Of a DNA stretch of 64,000 nucleotides, positions 34,011 through 44,100 are shown in pieces. Under the pieces are notes generated by a model. The model ran no database searches. It worked only from the letters and a program-made list of their open reading frames with translations, and had not been told where the DNA came from. The stretch's first letter is position 1. Each line of letters starts with the position of its first letter. A program made the translations under genes and the position numbers. The DNA is taken from NCBI GenBank assembly GCA_039654915.1, contig CM077594.1, forward strand, positions 88,240,893-88,304,892, read 5' to 3'. Origin of the DNA: Aquilaria yunnanensis (lineage: Eukaryota > Streptophyta > Magnoliopsida > Malvales > Thymelaeaceae).

Positions 34011-34559
34011 CTATAAGTCGGGGATTTGCTTCCCATCCAGTTTTATTACAAACTGGCAAACAGGGTCATTAAAAGTTAGATTTCCAAGACTGTAACGATC
34101 CTGTTCTTTACGGAAAGTCCACCATAAATCCATAATTTCCCATTGCACTATTTCACAAAAATGTGTTTCAAAAGTTAATAGGATATCATCCAAAGATTCC
34201 TTACGCAGGCCATTCTTGATGAATTTTCTTTTATCTTCATGATTTCTGGAGATGTATCCTAAAAAGCGACATTTAGTATTACAATTCCATCGTCCACATT
34301 TATGACAGACACCTAGCCTCTTTGCTCTTCGCTTTTTGGCATAAGCGCTTTTACCAAAGCCGGGCATACGGGGAAAGAACGCTTCTGGAACTTCACCAGC
34401 TGAACGAACCTTAGCTTCAATTAGCCACCGCACATTGTCAGGAATGCCTTTGTGCATAAAGACTCTAATCCTTTCACATCTAGCTTGGTAAATCATTTTA
34501 AGAACATTTATTGGGATGGAAGGAAAGTATTTTCGCATGGCGGAAAAAGTAGAATCCAT
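34011..34559 (-). CDS. NABP-like zinc-binding protein, copy 3
   Basis: An intact 182-codon ORF. An N-terminal helical part (LRKYFP-like start, KMIYQARCERIR at 21-32) is followed by the basic run at 70-82 and CHKCGRWNCNTKC at 85-97, the clearest version of the four-cysteine motif. The C-terminal half has conserved YSLGNLT and DPVCQFV. It begins ATGGATTC like copy 2. Likely role by resemblance: RNA or DNA binding, perhaps interference with host silencing. This is inference, since only the central 35-40 residues resemble the viral family. Confidence 0.78.
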   Translation of the reverse strand: MDSTFSAMRKYFPSIPINVLKMIYQARCERIRVFMHKGIPDNVRWLIEAKVRSAGEVPEAFFPRMPGFGKSAYAKKRRAKRLGVCHKCGRWNCNTKCRFLGYISRNHEDKRKFIKNGLRKESLDDILLTFETHFCEIVQWEIMDLWWTFRKEQDRYSLGNLTFNDPVCQFVIKLDGKQIPDL

Positions 34560-34679
34560 TGATAAAAGAAGAATTTGAGAGAAGAGATGAAGAAATCAGT
34601 TATTGTAGGAAACTGAAATAACCGATTATGAGAGTCAGAGAGTATTGCATCCGCTACTTAACCGGAAAGAAGAACACGC

Positions 34680-34687
34680 ATTTATAG
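34680..34687 (-). promoter_or_regulatory. TATA box before NABP-like copy 3
   Basis: TTCATCGCTATAAATGCG on the minus strand, 120 nt before the start codon. Confidence 0.5.
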
Positions 34688-34835
34688 CGATGAAAGGATA
34701 ACGTGTTAATTACGCTTACAGGAACAAGTATATTATTGTCAAAAGAAAAGACAAATGACAGCTTATATGTACAGGAATCATGACCGTGGCTCTCATCTTC
34801 CCCTGATTTATGTCCAGTAATGGCTTCAATGCCAT

Positions 34836-35384
34836 CTATAAGTCGGGGATTTGCTTCCCATCCAGTTTTCTTACAAACTGACAAACAGGATCGTTTAAAG
34901 TCACATTCCCAAGACTGTAACGGTTTCGTTCTTTATGGTAAGTCCTCCATAAACTGATAATTTCACCTTGCACTTTTCCACAAGAATGCGTTTCAAGAGT
35001 CTCTCGGATATCTTCCAGAGATTCCTTACGCAGGCCATTCTTAATGAATTTTCTTTTATCTTCACGATTTATGGAGATGTATCCTAAAGAGCGACATTTA
35101 GTAATACAATTCCATCGCCCACATTTATAACACACGCCTAGTCTCTTTGCTCTTCGCCTTTTGGCATAACGGCTTTTACCTAAACCGGGCATGCGGGGCA
35201 TAAATGCATCTGGAACTTCACCCGCCAGACGGACCTTAGCTTCAATTATCCACTGCACATTATCGGGAATGCCTTTGCGTGTAAAAACTCTGATTCTTTC
35301 ACATCTAGCAAGGTAGATCTTTTTAAGGACTTTTATTGGAAAGGAAGGAAAGTATTTTCGCAGTGCAGAAAGAGTAGAATCCAT
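34836..35384 (-). CDS. NABP-like zinc-binding protein, copy 2
   Basis: An intact 182-codon ORF, about 800 bp upstream of copy 3 in the tandem series. The basic run reads RYAKRRRAKRL and the cysteine motif CYKCGRWNCITKC. Substitutions against the other copies are spread over the protein, but the cysteines, the basic block and the C-terminal DPVCQFVRKLDGKQI are kept. Four open copies with this much divergence suggest protein-level constraint. An out-of-frame open stretch (GWEANPRLI) begins near its end and is present in all copies. Confidence 0.78.
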   Translation of the reverse strand: MDSTLSALRKYFPSFPIKVLKKIYLARCERIRVFTRKGIPDNVQWIIEAKVRLAGEVPDAFMPRMPGLGKSRYAKRRRAKRLGVCYKCGRWNCITKCRSLGYISINREDKRKFIKNGLRKESLEDIRETLETHSCGKVQGEIISLWRTYHKERNRYSLGNVTLNDPVCQFVRKLDGKQIPDL

Positions 35385-35464
35385 TGATGAGAGAAGAATT
35401 TGAGAGAAGAGGGAAATGAATCAGTTATTGAAGGAAACTTAGATAACCGACTGGAAGAACATGC

Positions 35465-35472
35465 ATTTATAG
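35465..35472 (-). promoter_or_regulatory. TATA box before NABP-like copy 2
   Basis: TTCATCGCTATAAATGCA on the minus strand, 80 nt before the start codon. Confidence 0.55.
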
Positions 35473-35630
35473 CGATGAAATGGATAACGTGTCGATTACA
35501 CTTACGGGAGCAAATACATTATTAAAAGAAAAATGAAAAATTTTAAATATGATAAATTGTATGTACAGTGATTGTGACTGTGGCTCACATCTTCCACTGG
35601 TTTTACGTCCAGTAACGGGATTAATGGCTT

Positions 35631-36179
35631 CTATGAGTCGAGGATTTGCTTCCCATCCAGTTTTCTTACAAGCTGACAAATAGGGTCGTTTAATGTCAGA
35701 TTCCCGGGACTGTATCGTTCTCGTTCTTCATGAAAAATGCTCCATAAATCGAGAAGTTCACGTTGCACGGATCCACAAGAATGCGTCTCAAGAGTCAATT
35801 GGATATCATCCAATGAGTCCTTACTCAGGCCATTCTTAATGAATCGTATTTTATCTTCTCGATTATCAGAGATCATCCCTAAAGAACGACATTTAGTATT
35901 ACAGGTCCAGCGTCCGCATTTATGACAGACGCCTAGTCTCCTCGCTCTTCGTTTTTTGGCATAAGAGCTTTTGCCTACACCAGGCATGTGAGACACAAAT
36001 GCCTCTGGGATTTCACCTGCCAGACGAACCTTAGCTTCAATTAACCACCGCACATCTTCAGGGATTCCTTTATGCATCAGAGCTCTTAATCGTTCACAGC
36101 GAACTTGGTAGATCTTTTTGAGGATGTTCATTGGGAGAGAAGGAAAATATTTTCGCAAGGCAGAAAAAGTAGGATCCAT
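35631..36179 (-). CDS. NABP-like zinc-binding protein, copy 1
   Basis: An intact 182-codon ORF, first of the series and nearest the integrase. It has SSYAKKRRARRL and CHKCGRWTCNTKC. It is the most diverged at the N-terminus (MNILKKIYQVRCERLRALM). The upstream sequence aligns with that of copy 3 (shared CCGGTTAAGC and ACTGATC words), but the TATA module is replaced by AAAATAAAG near 36299-36310. It may therefore be weakly transcribed or depend on the genomic RNA. Confidence 0.76.
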   Translation of the reverse strand: MDPTFSALRKYFPSLPMNILKKIYQVRCERLRALMHKGIPEDVRWLIEAKVRLAGEIPEAFVSHMPGVGKSSYAKKRRARRLGVCHKCGRWTCNTKCRSLGMISDNREDKIRFIKNGLSKDSLDDIQLTLETHSCGSVQRELLDLWSIFHEERERYSPGNLTLNDPICQLVRKLDGKQILDS

Positions 36180-37473
36180 TTTCTAGGAGAAAGTAAAAGA
36201 AAGGAGGGAGGAAATGATCAGTTATTATGGGCAACTGAGAGAACCGACTTGAGAGTCACGGAGTATCGTATCCGCCGCTTAACCGGAAAAGTGAATCCTA
36301 CTTTATTTTGATGTGATAGATATTCCATCCAGCTGACGTCGATTTAGTCCTTGATTATTGAATCCATTGTCCGCTTTTGACGAATTTTCAACGACAATAT
36401 TTCTTGATGTCTGCCTTATCTTTGACGATAGCTATCACTCATCTTGGATGCTGCTAAGCTGGCATCAATTCTGTTCTTTTAGGTGTAGCCTCAATTGCCA
36501 GGCTTTTGACGATATTGTATGCTTTATCCTTGGATTCCTGATGGGGCTGGGTCCAGCGTATTAGCTATGCGTCCAATTAGTAAGAGCTGATGTCATTAAG
36601 ATCTCAGCTTATACTGCTGCAATCATGCTGCGGACATGCTTTTCATTTGATCCCTGTTATGTAAAAGCCATGCATGCATGATGTGAAATGCATGAATGCA
36701 AGGCATGTGTAACTGATGTTTTTTTTTTTTTTTTAATCTAGCTCTTCATGTCTTTGCTTTACTTTACTGGATCTTCTTTGTGATTTCCTTCTCGGACTAT
36801 TATTGAATCTCTTTATGCTTTCCAGCTGTTGTCCATTGTCTCAAAAGCCCAACTCTGTTCAAAAATCCTCTTTCCTTGCCTTATTTTTGAATTTTGACCT
36901 CAATTTTCTTTAATGCCCGCCTCATATTTTATGCTTCTCTGGATAATTGTCCCTGTTGAAATATTCGTGAGCATGATTCTTTCCTGCTGACATAGACATG
37001 TTAAGACTTCTGAAATGATCATTCAGGCTACCACCAAGGCTATCTCCCAAAGATTTGTTACTCCTTCTTCTTTGTTAGCCTATGTTCTGTGCTGCTCGCA
37101 AAGCAGGACCTCAATCTTACCTGTTTTAATTCACAAAGCTTATCAAAGTAATCTACGGTCTTTGTTTTTTTCTAAGTTTTAATTATTACTATTCTTCCTT
37201 CAAAAGTCACAATTTATTGCACACTTAAGGCTAGTAGGAATGTGAGATTTAAAGGAAAAGAACTGGATAGAAGCGACTTTAGCATTTTGAACGTGAGAAT
37301 CTAAGGTAAGTTAAAGAGAATTGGCTTTTATTTATGGGTAAAAGAATATGAAAATCTTGGGTACAGATAGATAATGAAAGTGTAAGGGAAGAAAGCTCTC
37401 TTTGACAACTTTGATCAAATAAACTTTGGTAACCCTGTATCCACTTCTCCCCTTCTGTTCGAAAATTTCTTCA
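36180..37473. other. Spacer between integrase and the accessory genes
   Basis: 1.3 kb with no recognisable coding sequence on either strand; contains a 15-nt T run near 36720. It may hold the pol 3' UTR and upstream control sequence of copy 1. Confidence 0.5.
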
Positions 37474-40400
37474 TTATGCAAAGTATTTCTTTACTGCATC
37501 CGAATTTACTGGCTTCGGTAATTCTCGTCCATCCATTTCTGTCAGAATTAGTGCCCCTCCTGAAAATGCTTTCTTCACGACATATGGCCCGTCATAATTT
37601 GGTGTCCATTTTCCTCTTGAATCATGTTGCATGGGTAAAATTTTCTTGAGCACTATGTCGCCTTCGTGAAATTGTCGTGGGCGAACCTTTTTGTTGTAAG
37701 CACGAATCATCATTCTTTGATAAAGTTGCCCATGGCAGAGGGCTATCATTCTTCTTTCATCAATTAGATTTAATTGCTCGTATCTAGCTTTGACCCATTC
37801 TGCTTCTCCTAATTGAGTATCCATTAGTACCCTTAATGAAGGAATTTCAACTTCGATGGGCAATACAGCCTCCATACCGTATACCAGAGAAAAAGGTGTT
37901 GCTCCAGTAGAAGTACGGGTAGAAGTTCTATAAGCATGCAATGCAAAAGGTAACATCTCATGCCAGTCCTTGTAAGTGACGATCATCTTTTCAACAATTC
38001 TCTTGATATTTTTATTGGCCGCTTCTACTGCACCATTCATCATCGGTCGATAAGGTGCTGAATTGAGATGCTTGATTTTGAATTGCCGGCACAAAGTCTG
38101 CATCATTGCATTATTCAGGTTCGTGGCATTGTCTGAGATGATACACTCTGGCGGTCCATAGCGACAAATGATTTCTTTCTTAATGAACCGGCATACCACC
38201 TTTTGAGTTACGCTTGCATAAGACACAGCTTCTACCCATTTAGTAAAGTAGTCAATTGCAACTAGGATGAATTTGTGACCATTGGAAGCTTTAGGGGTAA
38301 TCGCTCCAATAACATCGATTCCCCACATGGCAAAAGGCCAAGGTATTGCTGTTACATTAAGAGGAACAGGTGGAGCTTGGATCTTGTTGGCATATATTTG
38401 GCATTTGTGACATTTTCTTACGTGATTGACGCAATCACTTTCCAATGTGAGCCAATAGTAACCAGCCCTCATTATTTGTCTTGCCATGGTATGACCACTA
38501 GTGTGTGCTCCACATATTCCAGAATGAACTTCTTCCATGATCTTTCGTGCTTCATGAGTATCTACACAGCGAAGTAGCATCGAGTCTGGGGTTTTCTTGT
38601 AAAGTATGTCTAGGTTTAAAAGAAAACCCATTGACAATCTTCGTAGAAATTTCTTGTCATTTTCTGATGCTTCTGGTGGATATACTCTTTCTTGGAGGTA
38701 TTTCTTGATATCGTGATACCAAGGCTTTCCATCCAATTCTTCTTCGATGCTCATGCAATAAGCTGGAGAATCTATTATTCTCATCTCGAACACAGGAGTA
38801 TGCTCGGGGTCACTGATCTTGTACATAACAGCCAAAGTAGCTAAAGCATCCGGTATTTGATTATCTTCCCTTGGAAGATGATGGAAGCTTATACTGTTGA
38901 ATTTTCGAGCCAAGTCTAGTATGAGCTTTTGGTAAGGGATCAATTTTGAATCCCTTGTCTCCCATTCTCCGTTGATTTGATATATGACTAATGCGGAATC
39001 CCCATAAACTCGGAGATCTCGCACTTTCAATTCCAGTGCCATTTGGAGTCCCATAGCACATGCCTCATACTCTACTATATTGTTGGTACAAGGAAATGTA
39101 ATTTTTGCTGTAAGAGGGAATTGCTCTCCACTTGGAGAGATGAGTATGGCTCCAATCCCTTGTCCCAAAGCATTAGATGCTCCATCGAATGCCATTTTCC
39201 ATGTTTCATCATCTTTAGAGACTTCTTGTTCTATTGTCATTATATCTCCATCAGGAAACTCCATTTTCATTGGCTCATAATCATCCAATGCTCTATCAGC
39301 CAGATATTCAGCAATCACACTCCCTTTTACAGCCTTTTGGGTGACATACTGTATGTCGTATTCAGACAACAACATTTGCCATTTTGCGATCCTGCCTGAT
39401 AAAGCTGGTTTTTCAAAAATGTACTTAATGGGATCAGTCTTGGAGATTAGCAATGTGGTGTTGTTGAGCATGTAGTGTCGTAGTCGGTGTGCTACCCATG
39501 CAAGGGCACAACAGGACTTTTCTACTATTGAGTATTTCGCTTCATATGTGGTAAGCTTCTTGCTCAAATAGTAAATTGCATGCTCTTTCTTGCCTGTCTC
39601 ATCACGTTGACCTAATACGGATCCTAATGAAGAATCCTGTATGGATAAATATAGAATCAACGATTCTCCAGATCGGGGTGGTACCAAGACTGGTGGATTT
39701 GATAGATATTGCTTGATTTTCTCGAATGCTTCTTGGCATTCGTTATTCCACTCGATCGGATTGTTCTTCTTCAGTGATTTGAAAAGAGGTTCACACTTGG
39801 ATGTCAATTGTGAAATGAACCTTGCTATGAAGTTGATTCTGCCCAGAAAACTTCTTACTTGTTTTGGAGTCTTCGGGGGTTGCATTTCTTGTATTGCTTT
39901 GACTTTACTCGGGTCAACTCGAATCCCATCCTTGCTGACCATGAAACCCAATAACTTTCCTGAAGAGGCTCCAAAAATACATTTGGCAGGATTCAACTTC
40001 AGTTGATATTTGCGAAGTCTATCGAATAGTTTTCTTAGCACTTTTAGATGCCCCATAGCAGTGAAAGTTTTGGCGATCATGTCGTCTACATATACTTCAA
40101 TTTCTTTATGCATCATGTCATGGAATAATGCAACCATGGCTCTTTGATATGTAGCACCAGCATTCTTTAACCCAAAAGGCATCACCTTGTAGTAGAAGGT
40201 ACCCCAAAGGGTTATAAAGGCAGTTTTTATCATATCATCTGGATCAAGTTTGATTTGATTGTATCCAGAGAAGCCATCCATGAAGGAAAAATAGGAGTTT
40301 CCTGCGGTATTATCCACCAGCGTATCAATGTGAGGAAGTGGGAAGTTATCTTTAGGACTGGCTTCGTTCAATGGCCGGTAGTCCTGACAAACTCTTAGTT

Positions 40401-40872
40401 TCCCGCTTTCTTTCTTTTCGACTGGAACAATGTTAACCACCCATTCTGTATATTCAGCGACCCCAAGGAATCCTGCATCCCACAGCTTTCGAATCTCATC
40501 TTTCACTCTTAAGATTAGATCCGGCTTTAATCTTCGTAACTTTTGTCTGACAGGCTTCGCCCCAGGTTTCAAGGGTATTTTGTGTAGTACTATGTCTGAG
40601 CTTAAGCCAGGCATATCTTGGTATGACCAAGCAAACACATCCACATATTCTTTCAATAAATGGACTAATTCTTCTTTTTCTTCAGGAGGGAATAAAGTGC
40701 CAATCTTGACTTCTTTTACATCCTGACTGTCTCCCAGGTTGAATACCTCAGTTGGTTCTTGACTTGTTGCCCTTTCTTTTTCATCTCGCTCAATCATTTT
40801 TAATAGCTCAGGAGATACTTGAAGATCTTCGTCATCCGAGTCGGTAGTGTTTACAGGATTATCAAAGTTCAT
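37474..40872 (-). CDS. pol: Ogre-type RT-RNaseH-aRNaseH-integrase
   Basis: An intact frame of 1132 codons from the first ATG; it stays open through the predicted splice acceptor to 40903. Domains: reverse transcriptase about 110-310 with YVDD at 261-264; RNase H about 400-520; a second, archaeal-like RNase H about 558-680 (AFDGASN start, then GDSALV), a Tat/Ogre feature; integrase with HHCC zinc motif about 783-824 (CHKC at the end) and D853, D914, E950 as the catalytic triad; C-terminal DNA-binding part to 1132. It copies element RNA into DNA and integrates it. No disabling change seen. Confidence 0.95.
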   Translation of the reverse strand: MNFDNPVNTTDSDDEDLQVSPELLKMIERDEKERATSQEPTEVFNLGDSQDVKEVKIGTLFPPEEKEELVHLLKEYVDVFAWSYQDMPGLSSDIVLHKIPLKPGAKPVRQKLRRLKPDLILRVKDEIRKLWDAGFLGVAEYTEWVVNIVPVEKKESGKLRVCQDYRPLNEASPKDNFPLPHIDTLVDNTAGNSYFSFMDGFSGYNQIKLDPDDMIKTAFITLWGTFYYKVMPFGLKNAGATYQRAMVALFHDMMHKEIEVYVDDMIAKTFTAMGHLKVLRKLFDRLRKYQLKLNPAKCIFGASSGKLLGFMVSKDGIRVDPSKVKAIQEMQPPKTPKQVRSFLGRINFIARFISQLTSKCEPLFKSLKKNNPIEWNNECQEAFEKIKQYLSNPPVLVPPRSGESLILYLSIQDSSLGSVLGQRDETGKKEHAIYYLSKKLTTYEAKYSIVEKSCCALAWVAHRLRHYMLNNTTLLISKTDPIKYIFEKPALSGRIAKWQMLLSEYDIQYVTQKAVKGSVIAEYLADRALDDYEPMKMEFPDGDIMTIEQEVSKDDETWKMAFDGASNALGQGIGAILISPSGEQFPLTAKITFPCTNNIVEYEACAMGLQMALELKVRDLRVYGDSALVIYQINGEWETRDSKLIPYQKLILDLARKFNSISFHHLPREDNQIPDALATLAVMYKISDPEHTPVFEMRIIDSPAYCMSIEEELDGKPWYHDIKKYLQERVYPPEASENDKKFLRRLSMGFLLNLDILYKKTPDSMLLRCVDTHEARKIMEEVHSGICGAHTSGHTMARQIMRAGYYWLTLESDCVNHVRKCHKCQIYANKIQAPPVPLNVTAIPWPFAMWGIDVIGAITPKASNGHKFILVAIDYFTKWVEAVSYASVTQKVVCRFIKKEIICRYGPPECIISDNATNLNNAMMQTLCRQFKIKHLNSAPYRPMMNGAVEAANKNIKRIVEKMIVTYKDWHEMLPFALHAYRTSTRTSTGATPFSLVYGMEAVLPIEVEIPSLRVLMDTQLGEAEWVKARYEQLNLIDERRMIALCHGQLYQRMMIRAYNKKVRPRQFHEGDIVLKKILPMQHDSRGKWTPNYDGPYVVKKAFSGGALILTEMDGRELPKPVNSDAVKKYFA

Positions 40873-40903
40873 TCTTTCATTGTCATCAAAGAGAGTTTTG
40901 GGT

Positions 40904-41102
40904 CTGCATTATCCAGAGAGAAAAGAAAGAGAAGAAAAAAAAAATGGCACGAATGAGATGGATGCAAACTGGTACTTTATTTACAATGTGCATAAATCAC
41001 AACTTTATTGGAATAAAAAGCAATAACTAAAAGGTTCACTTAAACAAAGACTACACCCTATTGATTGAACCTTTCTTTAGGAGGTTTTTACTATTAGATT
41101 AC
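40904..41102 (-). other. Predicted intron between protease and reverse transcriptase
   Basis: On the minus strand the donor GTAATC overlaps the stop codon of gag-protease, and a long pyrimidine tract leads to the acceptor TAATGCAG. Removing these 199 bp deletes the stop and puts both frames in phase, giving a coding length of 6738 bases, divisible by three. Ogre elements are known for an intron at this place. Partial splicing would set the ratio of Gag to Pol. Not tested by RNA data. Confidence 0.8.
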
Positions 41103-44100
41103 TTTGGAAAGCTTTCGATTATAACAGGCAGTTCTATCGCCTCCCAATTGTTCAGCACATCCCGTGGGCCACAAGGTTGAACAAGCTCCTCCTCTTCAGG
41201 TGAATCGCTGATGATTGCCTGAATAGAAAGACTTTCAAAAGACTTGTTGATGTTGATAGTCAGCTTGCCTTCATTGTCATTTTTTGGAATGAGACCACCA
41301 CTCACGAACGTTTCGGTGATTTCAGGGATATCCAGATTTCTTTCCTGGAGAGGATGCCCTGTTAATCGTGCAATCCTCTTTTCTCTCTTTTCAGCTATTG
41401 CCTTCATTTTATCATGTCTTGTCGGTGTGAAGCCTAGGCCGTATTTCCCTTCATTTGTGGTGATTTTCAATGGTTCTGTGATTCCTTGTAAATCTTGTCC
41501 CAGTCCTAACCCCGGTGAGTATCCTCCTTTTATCATGAGTTTGGCAACCATGCGACTTGTTTTAGAGATGCTAGGAATGGGTTCTTCTTCATATTCGCTG
41601 ACATAAGCAGCATTGACAATCTCAAAAGATCTGAATGAGCAATCAGGTACATTTTCATTGACTTCGACATATTGAGCATCCGCAGGTCTTGATAGCAGGA
41701 TGTCTTCTTCAGCGAAGACCGTGATTATCTTTCCTTCAATAATGAATTTCATTTTCTGGTGTAATGAAGAAGGAATTGCTCCGGCCATATGGATCCATGG
41801 TCTTCCCAGCAGGCAGGTATAAGATGGACAAATATCCATGACTTGGAATGTGATGTGGAAAAGACAGGGACCAATCCCTATTGGTAGCTCTATTTCTCCA
41901 ACAACATCTCTCTTCGTTCCGTCAAATGCTCGAACAACAATATGACTGTTGTTGAGGTATGATGGGTCTAAACCAATCTTATGTAAGGTTTCGAGTGGCA
42001 TTACATTTAGAGCTGACCCATTGTCGATAAGAACTCTGGCCATAATCCGATCTTTGTATTTAATCGAAATATGCAGAGCCTTAGAGTGACCTCTTCCTTC
42101 TGCTGGTATCTCATCGTCAGTGAATGTGATGAGATTTTGTGCCGTGATGTTGTTGACAAGGTGGTCAAAGTTGTTCACGGAGATATCTTGTTCAACATAA
42201 GCCTTATTCAGGACTTTGAGAAGAGCTTCTCGATGGGCATCAGAACTTAAGAGTAATGAAAGTATGGAGATCTTTGCTGGCAGACGGTTCAACTGCTCCA
42301 CGATACTGTATTCACTTTGCTTTATGAGTTTGAGAAACTCAGTAGCTTGTTCATCTGTTACTGCTCGAGGCATCTCTTGCTCTTTAGATGTGTTAATAGG
42401 TCCATTTGCTGGATCCGTAACATTCTTCTCTTGTTGGAGCTTGTTCATTTGCTCGGGAGAATAACACCGACCGCTTCTAGTCATGCCCCCAACTTCTAAC
42501 GGAGTTGATGTGATGTTAGAAGTATAGCCATAGTTCCATGGAACAGTTTTGTCTGATTTGTACGGGAATGGCTTTGGAACTTGAATTCTTAAAGGCTTGA
42601 GAGCAGATTTTGATATTGGAATGACTAGTGGTCTTGGCATGATATTGACTTCTTGTTCTTTAATTATCACATTCACGTCATCCTCTTTATCTGACATAAA
42701 AACGATGATTTGGGAGGAGTCCATAAGACTTTGTAGACTTTTACGGAATTCTGGGCATTCTTGGATAGAATGACTTTTACTGTTATGAAAGTTGCACCAC
42801 TCCTCATCCTCGACTTCTTTATTTCCAGAAGACTTTCCTATGATAATCCCTTCTTTCACAAGGCATGAATATACATGCTTAAGAGGGGTTATGATATCAT
42901 TGACTGTTTTCTTCATCGGCCAGTATTCTTCCATCATATTGACTGGTTTGGCTTGATGAGGAGGCAATGGATTATGAGTGACGTTTGGTTCATCGGAAAA
43001 GTTCAACCACTTTGACTCAATTAATTGTTGGACTATACGCTTCAATGCTATGCAATTTTCCAGTCCGTGGCCCACGGTACCATCATGATATGGGCAATTT
43101 ATGTTAGGGTCATACCACCTTGGATACGGGGGTTCCAATGGCCTTGTAGGGATTGGGCGAATAAGTTGACTTTCGATGAGTTTTGGATACAGCTCAGTGT
43201 AAGTCATGGGAATTGGTGCGAAGATTTCTCTTGGTCTTGGTGCAGGTACTGGAGGAGTTGGAACAGGTGGCCGTAACTGATTAGGTCTGTTGGGAGGATA
43301 ATTGTTGGGTCTATTGGGAAGATAATCATTGGGCCTATTGGGAGGATAATCATTGGGCCTATTGGTAGGATAATAATTGGGCTTATTGGCAGAATAGGAT
43401 AGGCGAGGTCCGGTGGCCACAGTGCCCACGAAGGGAATCCCTCTTCCTCTTCCTATTTGTTGTATTTCTTCATCTTTTCTTCTGGAAGGTCCTCCTCTTT
43501 TCATAGGATCGCTAAAGGATTCAGTAATCTTCCCAGTCCTGATACCATGCTCGATCCTTTCTCCAGACATTACTACGTCGGAGAAGTTAGTTGCCGCATT
43601 GCCAATAAGTTTGTCATAATATGGGTATTTCAGTGTCTGGACAAATAAAGTGACCATTTCTCTTTCTGTCATGGGTGGCTGAACCTGTGCAGCTAAGTCC
43701 CTCCACCGCTGCGCATATTCCTTGAAAGTTTCTGGCTTTTTCTTCTCCATGTTTTGGAGAGTTTGGCGATCCGGAGCCAAGTCCATAACGTGTTTATAGT
43801 TGCCGATGAAGGCCTGAGTAAGGTCATTCCAAGTTTTTATGTTCCTTGGACCTTGGCTTAGATACCACTGTAATGCTGATTTTGTGAGACTTTCCTGAAA
43901 AAGTGCGATCCACACCTTTTCATCTTTTGTGAGTGGTTGTAGTCTCCTTAGGAACAATGTGATGTGAGTGATGGGATCACTCGTTCCATTGTATTTCACG
44001 AAATCTGGCACCTTAAAATCTGAAGGGATTACGACGTCTGGCACTAAGCAGAGGTCATCCACCGAGAGAGATCCGAATATAGTGCCTCCTTCAATGGCTC

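Noticed and set aside
38275..38577. Plus-strand frames within the pol, gag and ORF1 regions
   Set aside because: Antisense shadows of intact minus-strand coding sequence.
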